The translations under genes were made by a program, and so were the position numbers. From JAOUEE01 sp051011595 (GTDB lineage Bacteria > Actinomycetota > Acidimicrobiia > Acidimicrobiales > SHLQ01): DNA of 16,631 nucleotides. Below are positions 1 to 6,317 of the stretch, one piece after another; position 1 is the first letter of the stretch; each line of letters opens with the position of its first letter. The DNA is taken from positions 1 through 16,631 of the forward strand of contig JBPCTQ010000366.1 of the NCBI GenBank assembly GCA_051011595.1, in the 5' to 3' direction. A model generated the notes under the pieces. It ran no database searches and was not told the origin of the DNA. It saw nothing but the letters and a program-made list of their open reading frames with translations.

Positions 1-1254
1 GAGCTCGGCTCGGGCCGCCGCGAACTCGGCCCACCGGGGATAGCGGGACTGCAGGGTGTGGTGGTTCTGGAAGTGGAGTTTCCCCCAATGGGGCCGGCCG
101 TCGTAGTCGTCGAGGATGGTCTCGACCCCCGCGAAGTACGACTCGTACGACGTGCCCTGGTACACGTGGAAGGCCAGCCATCCCGAGGCTCGCCCTTCGG
201 CCGTCGACAAGGGGATGTCGTCGCCGGCCGACACCCTCACCTCGATGGGGAACATGATGGGTTCGGCCAGCGAGGTCATGAACCCCCGGATTCGGTCGAG
301 CGCCTCTGGGAGCACCTCGACCGGCAGGCCGTATTCCATCTCGTAGAACTTCACCAGTCGGGGGCTGGCGAACACCTTGTCGGAGCGGTCGACGAAGTCG
401 CGCTCGGCCACACCGGCCGACACCATCTTCGCCACCCGGGGGGCCATGGTCGGGAAGCGCCGTCCCACCCGGTTGACCAGACCGAAGGCCACGTTCTCGG
501 CCAGGATCTTCTCTCGTACGTAGGTGACCCGTGACGATGGTTCAGCCGGCCGGTCGGTGCTGTTGTTGCGTTTCACCTGGCAGTTGCGGGCACCGGGCAT
601 CCAGAAGAACTCGAAGTGGTCGTTGGCGGCGGCGTCTTCGGCGAAGGACCCGAGCAGGTCGTCGAGCGGTTCCTTGGTCTCGACCGCGTGCAGGTTGAAC
701 GCCGGGACACACTGGAGGCTGACCTTGGTGACGATGCCCAGGGCACCAACGCCAACCCGCGCGGCCGTCCACAGATCGCGACGTATGTGTTGGTCACACC
801 AGATGACCTCTCCCGTTCCGGTGACCAGCTCCATGCCCACGACCGTGGTGGCCAGGTTCCCCAGTTCGGCGCCGGTGCCGTGGGTGGCCGTGGCGATGGC
901 CCCGGCAATCGATTGGTAGGCGATGTCACCCAGGTTGGGCATGGCCAGCCCCAGTTCGGCCAACCGGTCGTTGAGGGCGTGGAGGCGGATGCCGGCCTGC
1001 ACGGTCACCCGCTGCTGGGGTCGATCGACGGACTCGATGGCATCGAGGTGGTCGAGCGACATCAACACCCCGTCGGTGCACGCCGCGGCAGTGAACGAGT
1101 GCCCGGCTCCGAACACCTTCACCCGCCGGCCCGCGGCATGGGCCGCGGCCACGATGGCCGCCACCTCATCGGTCGACCGGGGTTGGGCCCGCGCGGCCGG
1201 CAGGCACACCTGGTTGCCCGCCCAGTTACGCCAGGGCTTGGTGGTGGGGCTCAC
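1..1254 (-). CDS. FAD-linked aldonolactone oxidase-type protein (D-arabinono-1,4-lactone oxidase family), 3' end cut by window
   Basis: A flavoprotein oxidase of the VAO/GlcD fold. Family members oxidise sugar lactones or alditols with FAD; the substrate here cannot be read from sequence. 418 codons are visible and the C-terminus runs off the window edge; since relatives are about 430-440 aa, only a short tail is missing. The N-terminus contains WRNWAGNQ (residues 8-15), typical of the family. The FAD-binding segment has FGAGHSFT (48-55); His51 sits where related oxidases attach FAD covalently. ATATHGTG (121-128) is the second FAD-binding motif. RPHWGK (387-392) is the signature of the C-terminal ALO domain. 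GTG at 1254 is chosen because an in-frame TAG lies 15 bases upstream and no other start codon intervenes. No Shine-Dalgarno is visible; a TAGTGT motif (1269-1264) suggests a very short leader. It is divergent from the RCC1 lipoprotein gene. Confidence 0.87.
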   Translation of the reverse strand, partial: MSPTTKPWRNWAGNQVCLPAARAQPRSTDEVAAIVAAAHAAGRRVKVFGAGHSFTAAACTDGVLMSLDHLDAIESVDRPQQRVTVQAGIRLHALNDRLAELGLAMPNLGDIAYQSIAGAIATATHGTGAELGNLATTVVGMELVTGTGEVIWCDQHIRRDLWTAARVGVGALGIVTKVSLQCVPAFNLHAVETKEPLDDLLGSFAEDAAANDHFEFFWMPGARNCQVKRNNSTDRPAEPSSRVTYVREKILAENVAFGLVNRVGRRFPTMAPRVAKMVSAGVAERDFVDRSDKVFASPRLVKFYEMEYGLPVEVLPEALDRIRGFMTSLAEPIMFPIEVRVSAGDDIPLSTAEGRASGWLAFHVYQGTSYESYFAGVETILDDYDGRPHWGKLHFQNHHTLQSRYPRWAEFAAARAEL

Positions 1255-1258
1255 TGCT

Positions 1259-1293
1259 TTCGCACACTATCGGTCCTTGCCTAGCGTGTTGGT
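1259..1293 (+). promoter_or_regulatory. Divergent promoter region, probable leaderless promoter for the RCC1 lipoprotein gene
   Basis: Only 39 bp separate two divergent start codons (GTG 1254 minus, ATG 1294 plus). On the plus strand TAGCGT (1282-1287) fits the actinobacterial -10 pattern TANNNT and ends six bases before ATG. A weak TTCGCA (1259-1264) lies 17 bases upstream of it. Transcription would begin at or next to the A of ATG, giving a leaderless mRNA. On the minus strand TAGTGT (1269-1264) ends nine bases before GTG 1254. The two promoters would overlap, so their polymerases should compete. This rests on motif geometry only. Confidence 0.5.
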
Positions 1294-3441
1294 ATGAGTC
1301 GACGGTGGTCGGTGTTGCTGGTTCTGGCCATCGGGCTGGGCGCCACCGGCTGTGCCGCCTACACCTGGGGGGCCAACGCCGACGGCCAACTCGGCAACGG
1401 GGCGCCGCTCGGCCTCGACCCCGTCGTAGTGGGCTCCTCGAGCAACTGGACGGCGCTGGATCTGGGCAGCGCCCACTCGTGTGGTCTGCGGTCAGATGAC
1501 TCCCTCTGGTGTTGGGGTGCCAACAACCGTCGCCAGCTCGGCTTCACCCACACCGACTCGCCCTTTGCGCCCGAACAGCATCAACAGTCGTGGATCGCGG
1601 CTGGGGCCGGATGGGAACACACCTGCGCGGTGCGAGCTGACGGCACCCTCTGGTGTGGAGGCGCGAACGGCGAAGGGCAGCTGGGACTCGGATGGTTCGA
1701 CCTCGAGGGCGAATCGATGGAGCCGTTCACCCAGGTCGGCAGCGGCGACGATTGGACGAGCGTGGCGGCAGCCACCCGAACCACTTGTGCCACGCGTTCC
1801 GACCTCACGTTGTGGTGCTGGGGCGACAACTTCTACGGCCAGCTCGGGATCGGCGACAACGCCGATCGTTCGTCGCCGATCCAGGTCGGCGCCGCCACCG
1901 ACTGGGAATCGGTCAGCGTCGGAGGCAGTGGAACCTGCGGGCTGCGAACCGACCAGACACTCTGGTGCTGGGGGTCCTATCCAGGCACCGGTGGGCCCAC
2001 CGGTGTTCCGGTCCAGGTCGGAACCGACACCGACTGGAGCGATGTCGGCGTCTATGCATCCACACGATGCGCCATCCGAGTCGGCACGTTGTGGTGCTGG
2101 GGCGACAACACCTACGGACAGCTGGGCGACGGCACGACGGCGCTGCGTTCCGCGCCGACCCAGATCGGCACCGACACCGACTGGGTCGGGGTCGACCCGG
2201 GCTTTCGCCACACGTGTGGGGTGAAGTCCACCGAAACCCTGTGGTGCTGGGGACAGAACCAGTACGGGCAACTGGGCCAGGGCGACGTCGCCGACCGCCT
2301 CACGCCGACGGTCGTCGCCCCGCTCACCGGATGGGCATCGGTGAACTCGGGCGATCGGCACACATGTGGCATCGGGGTCAATGGCGTGTTGCATTGCTGG
2401 GGGCAGGCCACCCTCGGCCAACTCGGAATCGGCGACCTCTACGAAACATCACCGGGGCCGCTCGCCAAACAGGAGCCGTGGCGGACATCGGTGGCAGGTG
2501 GTCACCACACCTGCGGCATCGAGGTCGGTGGCAGCCTGTGGTGCTGGGGCGACAACACCTACGGACAGCTCGGAGGTGGCGACACCAACGACCGGTCCTC
2601 GCCCACCCAGGTCGGGAACGACACCGACTGGGCCGCGCTGGGGTTGGGAACCAACCACACGTGCGCCACCCGAACCAGCGGCGATCTCTGGTGCTGGGGC
2701 CGAAACAACCACGAACAGCTCGGCCTTGGTTTCAACGATGGCGACAGGTCCTCGCCGGCGCAGGTCGGGACAGCAGCCGGCTGGACCAGCGTCTCCGGCG
2801 GTGACGATCACACGTGTGGGACCCGGGTCGACGGCTCGTTGTGGTGCTGGGGCAGCGACAACGCCGGCCAGTTGGGCGTCGGATTCGCCCACGACCAGTA
2901 CACGCCAGCCCAGGTGGGCACCGTGACGACGTGGGCCGGCACGTCGGTCGGCTCCGAGCACTCCTGTGCCATCCGAACCGACGACTCGCTCTGGTGTTGG
3001 GGTTCGAACGGTCACGGGCGGCTGGGGTTGGGAAACACCGGTTCCAAACAGGTGCCCAAACTCGTCGACACCGCCACGGCCCACGTCGACGCCGGGGGAA
3101 CCCACACCTGTGCAATCCGCACCGACGAGACGCTCTGGTGCTGGGGATCAGCGGTCAATGGCCAGATCGGTCAGGGCTTCGGAGGCATCGGCACCTCGAG
3201 CAACGTGCCCGTGCAGGTGGAGGCGGACACCGATTGGAAGGTGGTGTCGGCCGGTTTCGCCCACACCTGTGGTGTCCGGGCCGGAGGTGCGCTGTGGTGC
3301 TGGGGAGCCAACGCAGACGGGCAGGTGGGCGACGGCACCACTGATGAACGGTGGCTACCCGCGGCGTCGGGCCTCGGCTCGTCGTGGGTCGGCGTGAGTG
3401 CCGGTGGTGCTCACACGGCCGCCTGGCGCCTACCCGACTGA
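1294..3441 (+). CDS. RCC1-repeat beta-propeller lipoprotein with 14 predicted blades
   Basis: A 715-aa protein that starts with a lipoprotein signal peptide: MSRR, a hydrophobic run, then the lipobox ATGC with Cys20 as the predicted lipidated residue. The rest is a tandem array of about 50-aa RCC1 repeats with the pattern HTCxxRxDxxLWCWGxNxxGQLG followed by PxQVGxxxDWxxV. Thirteen full repeats are visible. The N-terminus (YTWGANADGQLG, from about residue 23) and C-terminus (AHTAAWRLPD) each supply half of one more blade, a velcro closure, giving 14 blades. That is twice the seven blades of classical RCC1. Each of the 13 full repeats has two Cys about 10 residues apart (HTC and WCW), likely one disulfide per blade, as expected outside the cytoplasm. 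RCC1-type propellers usually bind other macromolecules; no catalytic motif is seen and the ligand is unknown. It converges with the next gene with only five bases between stop codons. Confidence 0.92.
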   Translation: MSRRWSVLLVLAIGLGATGCAAYTWGANADGQLGNGAPLGLDPVVVGSSSNWTALDLGSAHSCGLRSDDSLWCWGANNRRQLGFTHTDSPFAPEQHQQSWIAAGAGWEHTCAVRADGTLWCGGANGEGQLGLGWFDLEGESMEPFTQVGSGDDWTSVAAATRTTCATRSDLTLWCWGDNFYGQLGIGDNADRSSPIQVGAATDWESVSVGGSGTCGLRTDQTLWCWGSYPGTGGPTGVPVQVGTDTDWSDVGVYASTRCAIRVGTLWCWGDNTYGQLGDGTTALRSAPTQIGTDTDWVGVDPGFRHTCGVKSTETLWCWGQNQYGQLGQGDVADRLTPTVVAPLTGWASVNSGDRHTCGIGVNGVLHCWGQATLGQLGIGDLYETSPGPLAKQEPWRTSVAGGHHTCGIEVGGSLWCWGDNTYGQLGGGDTNDRSSPTQVGNDTDWAALGLGTNHTCATRTSGDLWCWGRNNHEQLGLGFNDGDRSSPAQVGTAAGWTSVSGGDDHTCGTRVDGSLWCWGSDNAGQLGVGFAHDQYTPAQVGTVTTWAGTSVGSEHSCAIRTDDSLWCWGSNGHGRLGLGNTGSKQVPKLVDTATAHVDAGGTHTCAIRTDETLWCWGSAVNGQIGQGFGGIGTSSNVPVQVEADTDWKVVSAGFAHTCGVRAGGALWCWGANADGQVGDGTTDERWLPAASGLGSSWVGVSAGGAHTAAWRLPD
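2090..2123 (+). repeat. 34-bp exact repeat inside the RCC1 gene, copy 1
   Basis: These 34 bases are identical to 2537-2570. They encode LWCWGDNTYGQL in what I count as blade 6. The match ends abruptly on both sides, while the flanking repeat units are only similar. A related but imperfect version lies near 1810-1843 (CWGDNFYGQLG). Confidence 0.9.
2537..2570 (+). repeat. 34-bp exact repeat inside the RCC1 gene, copy 2
   Basis: Identical at nucleotide level to 2090-2123 and coding for the same LWCWGDNTYGQL stretch, here in blade 9. Identity at synonymous positions points to recent duplication or gene conversion between blades, not just protein-level selection. Confidence 0.9.
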
Positions 3442-3446
3442 CGTCG

Positions 3447-4460
3447 TCACCAGTGCCGCAGGTCGACGGGCCACACATCGACCACTTGCTCACCGTCGAC
3501 CACCCACATCTGTTCGTGGCGGGCCACGGTGGGATCGATGTGGGCGGGCTGGAGCCGAACCCGATCACCCACCGATGGGAGCCCGCTCTCGCCGGGAAGC
3601 AGCACGGTGTGTTCGTCGGCGCAGTAGAACACCTCGCCGTCGGGCCAGGTGGGGTTGCCGTGGTCGAGTCCTAGGGCCTTGAGACCGGCGTCGACCACGG
3701 CCCAGCCTTTGGGGCTGACCGAGATGACGGTGCCCATCAGGGTGAGGGCGATGTCGAACGGAAGCTCGAGGGCGCCGTAGTCGGTGTCCATCAGGCAGTA
3801 GGAGCCGGCCTGGATCTCGGTGACCCAGGTGTTGACGGCGTAGGTGCCGGTGCCGCCACCCGACACGATGTCGCCGCCGACGTCGGCGTGAGCAGCCAGC
3901 AGCTGGGCCATGGATTCCTCGACCTGGCCCCGCCGGTCGTCGGGATCAGGCACCGTCATCAGGTGACCCTCGTACCCCATCACCCCCCGCACCTCGAGCC
4001 CACCGGCTCGGGCTCGCTCGGCCAGGCGCCCGGCATCGCCGGCCACACAGCCGCAGCGGGGCATACCCACCTCGACATCGACCAGGACCCGTTTCACGCC
4101 GCCGGCGATGGCGGCATCGACGGTGATGTCGGAGTCGACGGCCACGGTGATGTCGGCCCCGGCGTCGACGAGGCGGCCCAGTCGGGTGCAGTCGAGCACC
4201 TCGTTGGCCAACAGCAGGTCGTCGGTGAGCCCGGCCGCCACCATGCCCTCGATTTCTCGAGGGGTGGCCGCACAGAAACCGTGGTGCCCGGCGGCGGCCA
4301 GCTGATGGGCCAACGCCGTGGACTTGAAACACTTCACGTGGGGACGCAGCTCGGCCCCGGGGCGGGCGGCCGCCATAGTGGCCACGTTGGCGTCGAAGAT
4401 CGACTGCTCGACCAGCAGGGCCGGCGTGGGGATCTGGTCGATGGTCGATGGGTCGGACAC
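3447..4460 (-). CDS. PLP-dependent alanine racemase-fold protein, D-threonine aldolase / D-serine dehydratase-like
   Basis: A 337-aa fold-type III PLP enzyme. Family members cleave D-threonine-type beta-hydroxy amino acids to glycine plus aldehyde, or dehydrate D-serine. Near the N-terminus, IPTPALLVE and RPHVKCFKS place the PLP lysine at Lys43. The C-terminal domain ends with GDRVRLQPAHIDPTV and VVDVWPV. The metal-site motif is His307-x-Asp309; as I recall, HxD is the D-threonine aldolase form, whereas D-serine dehydratases have HxC. I therefore favour an aldolase-like role, without certainty on substrate. Start choice: GTG 4460 lies seven bases after a TAGGGT -10-like motif (4473-4468) and gives the usual short lead before TPALLV. 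ATG 4490 is the alternative; it overlaps the upstream HNH stop codon as ATGA and adds ten residues. Neither start has a Shine-Dalgarno. Confidence 0.85.
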   Translation of the reverse strand: MSDPSTIDQIPTPALLVEQSIFDANVATMAAARPGAELRPHVKCFKSTALAHQLAAAGHHGFCAATPREIEGMVAAGLTDDLLLANEVLDCTRLGRLVDAGADITVAVDSDITVDAAIAGGVKRVLVDVEVGMPRCGCVAGDAGRLAERARAGGLEVRGVMGYEGHLMTVPDPDDRRGQVEESMAQLLAAHADVGGDIVSGGGTGTYAVNTWVTEIQAGSYCLMDTDYGALELPFDIALTLMGTVISVSPKGWAVVDAGLKALGLDHGNPTWPDGEVFYCADEHTVLLPGESGLPSVGDRVRLQPAHIDPTVARHEQMWVVDGEQVVDVWPVDLRHW

Positions 4461-4467
4461 CGCCGCG

Positions 4468-4473
4468 ACCCTA
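4468..4473 (-). promoter_or_regulatory. Candidate -10 element for the aldolase-like gene
   Basis: TAGGGT on the minus strand fits TANNNT and ends seven bases before GTG 4460. It lies just beyond the stop codon of the upstream HNH gene, so the enzyme could be transcribed from its own leaderless promoter as well as by read-through. No convincing -35 element is visible. Confidence 0.35.
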
Positions 4474-4486
4474 GTCCGGTGGATGC

Positions 4487-5650
4487 TCATTCGAGTTGGG
4501 GTGGCCGGAGGTCGAGGTCGAGCACACCCTCGGTCTTGAGTCGATGGTGATGGGAGCACAACCACTGGGTGTTCCACAGGGCCAACGGCCCACCGTCTGC
4601 GAAATCCACCAGAGCATGGTCGACTTCGAGGTGAGCGTCGTTGGAACAACCCGGGGCGGCGCAGCGCATGCCCCGAGCCTCGAGCGCCGTCCGCAGCTCG
4701 GCCGGCACCGAGCGGCCGTAGTGCACCACCGTGCGCACATCGGTGCCGTCGCGGATGACCGCCTTGATGAAGGGATCGGCATCGAAGTCGAGCGCCACCT
4801 CGACGGGTACCGGCCCCACGCCGGCGATCTCGCACGTCTCACCCGAGATGGTGTGGCCCCGTTTGGCGGCCGACCAGTCGATGTGGATCAACACGTCCCG
4901 CTTCGGCGGCACAATCGGCGGGGCGTCACCGCCGGAGCCATTGCTGGTGCCGGAATGGTGGGTCAACTCGAGTAGCGCATCGAACCGGTAGGCCTCGTAG
5001 GGCTCGCGCCGACCGGCCTTGCGGGCCCGGTCCATGACCGCGTTGGCTTGTTTGTCGATTCGGCGGCTCAGCGCACCGATGTCGTCGGCAGTGCCCTTGG
5101 CCAGCAGGCAGTGCACACCGTCGTTCTGCCTCCAGGTCTTGACCGAGCGGTCCCGCTTCACCCGGGCATAGGTGGCCGATTGGTCCTCGTCGGCGGCGGC
5201 GATGACCCGTTCACACTCCTGGCGCAGGCCCTTCAGATCTTCTCGCCGGGCCGCCCCCAACAGCTGCTTCTGCCGGCCGGGGTCGGCTTCGGCGGCCCGA
5301 GCCACCAGATCGGCCTGGGCCTGCGACAACTGCCCCTTCTCACGGGCCTGGCGCAACTGCGGCAGGTCCTCCAGCCGCCGCTCGGTATCGAGCTGATCCT
5401 TGGCCGACCGCCGCGACACTCCCGTCGTACGGGCCAACCACTGCACCTCGTCCTTGTGCCCGGTCTGCTGATGCACCTTCTGGGCGGCGGCCCGTGCCGC
5501 GAGCGCGGCGACGATCGCATCCAGGCGGCGCCGCACCGGCACCAACGCTTCCACCAGGCCAGCCGCATCACTGGCCTCCCCCGCCGAGCTCCCCAGGCAC
5601 GAGACCGCCTCATCGAGCGTCTCCACACATTCGTACGTCACGTGCGCCAT
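4487..5650 (-). CDS. DUF222 / 13E12-repeat family protein with C-terminal HNH endonuclease domain
   Basis: A 387-aa protein. The N-terminal two thirds match the helical DUF222 (13E12 repeat) domain, with QWLARTTGVSRRSAKDQL (about 70-87) and KGQLSQAQADLVARAA (about 105-120). The C-terminus is an HNH nuclease: Cys330 and Cys335 (CAAPGC), the LEVDH motif with His345, Asn360, and LCSHHHRLK (364-372). All key HNH positions are present, so it is probably an active metal-dependent DNA nuclease. Such genes are multi-copy in many actinobacteria and their role is poorly defined. ATG 5650 is chosen for the strong Shine-Dalgarno GGGAGGT just upstream and because the recognisable domain starts there. An in-frame GTG at 5758 would add 36 Arg/Ser-rich residues with weaker GC at third positions, but sits six bases after a -10-like motif. 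A LexA-type box overlaps the promoter. Confidence 0.88.
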   Translation of the reverse strand: MAHVTYECVETLDEAVSCLGSSAGEASDAAGLVEALVPVRRRLDAIVAALAARAAAQKVHQQTGHKDEVQWLARTTGVSRRSAKDQLDTERRLEDLPQLRQAREKGQLSQAQADLVARAAEADPGRQKQLLGAARREDLKGLRQECERVIAAADEDQSATYARVKRDRSVKTWRQNDGVHCLLAKGTADDIGALSRRIDKQANAVMDRARKAGRREPYEAYRFDALLELTHHSGTSNGSGGDAPPIVPPKRDVLIHIDWSAAKRGHTISGETCEIAGVGPVPVEVALDFDADPFIKAVIRDGTDVRTVVHYGRSVPAELRTALEARGMRCAAPGCSNDAHLEVDHALVDFADGGPLALWNTQWLCSHHHRLKTEGVLDLDLRPPQLE

Positions 5651-5662
5651 GGGACCTCCCTT
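5651..5662 (-). promoter_or_regulatory. Strong Shine-Dalgarno of the HNH gene
   Basis: The minus strand reads AAGGGAGGTCCC directly before ATG 5650. It is the best ribosome binding site in the window; most starts here have none. It decides the choice of ATG 5650 over the in-frame GTG at 5758. Confidence 0.6.
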
Positions 5663-5762
5663 CGAACCGTCGAACATCACCCGCTGGGAGCGGGGTGGTC
5701 GATCATCTGCAGTTGAGGAGGCCACCCGCCGGCGGCGAAGGTGCTCAATCAATTCCACTGAG

Positions 5763-5776
5763 CGAACGTATGTTCG
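5763..5776. promoter_or_regulatory. LexA (SOS) box in the promoter of the HNH gene
   Basis: The sequence CGAAC-GTAT-GTTCG has perfect five-base arms and a four-base spacer, exactly the Gram-positive and mycobacterial LexA pattern CGAAC-N4-GTTCG. On the minus strand it contains TACGTT (5770-5765), a -10-like hexamer, with TTGCCC (5794-5789) 18 bases upstream, so bound LexA would block RNA polymerase. It is 113 bp from ATG 5650 and 68 bp from the divergent acetyltransferase gene. DUF222/13E12 genes in Mycobacterium tuberculosis are known to carry LexA sites, which supports the call. Confidence 0.75.
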
Positions 5777-5844
5777 ACTCTAGTGCTAGGGCAACCACGG
5801 CGCAAGCGATTCCCGGAGATTTCTTCCCCTGCTAGACCAGCCCG

Positions 5845-6312
5845 ATGGAATCTGCTGCCATCGACGAGGTCGATCCCCGCTCATCCGACGTGGCCGCCCT
5901 CATCGCTGCCCACCTGACGTTCGCCCGCGACTACACCCCCGCCGCCGATGTGCACGCCCTCGACCAAGGGTCACTGCTCGATCCCAGCGTCACCCTGTTC
6001 GGACTGCGAGTCGACGGTGAGCTGCTCGCCGTCGGTGCCCTGCGTCAGCTCGACACCCATCACGGCGAGCTCAAGTCGATGCACACCGCCGAGGCGGCCC
6101 GAGGGCGCGGCCTCGGTCGGGCCATGGTGAGCCACCTGGTCGAAGAGGCCCGCTCCCGCGGGTGCAACAGGGTGAGCCTGGAGACGGCGACCTACGACGC
6201 CTTCGCCCCTTCGCGGGCGCTCTACCGCGCGACCGGCTTCGTCGAATGCGAACCCTTCGGTGACTACGAAGCCAGCCCGACGCGGGTCTGCATGACCCGC
6301 AGCGTCGACTGA
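5845..6312 (+). CDS. GNAT-family N-acetyltransferase
   Basis: A 155-aa cytoplasmic GNAT acetyltransferase that would transfer acetyl from acetyl-CoA to an unidentified amine. The core is GELKSMHTAEAARGRGLGRAM: a beta strand followed by the acetyl-CoA pyrophosphate loop RGRGLG (86-91). Further on, RALYRATGF (124-132) is the usual motif B region, and FGDYEASPTRVCM (138-150) resembles the C-terminus of small PhnO/YsnE-like GNATs. Length fits a single-domain member. ATG 5845 is six bases after TAGACC (5833-5838), an imperfect TANNNT, so it may be leaderless; no Shine-Dalgarno is visible. It is followed five bases after its stop by the luciferase-like gene, so the two are probably cotranscribed. 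Its promoter region is shared with the SOS-boxed HNH gene. Confidence 0.88.
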   Translation: MESAAIDEVDPRSSDVAALIAAHLTFARDYTPAADVHALDQGSLLDPSVTLFGLRVDGELLAVGALRQLDTHHGELKSMHTAEAARGRGLGRAMVSHLVEEARSRGCNRVSLETATYDAFAPSRALYRATGFVECEPFGDYEASPTRVCMTRSVD

Positions 6313-6317
6313 CCGCC

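Noticed and set aside
1480..3320. CRISPR-like or non-coding tandem array from the recurring TGTGGTGCTGGGG word
   Set aside because: The word is the codon string for WCWG in RCC1 repeats, keeps the reading frame, and the intervals code for a continuous protein.
5780..5789. CTAG-TG-CTAG as an operator
   Set aside because: CTAG is itself a palindrome, the element is only 10 bp long, and nothing else supports a binding site.
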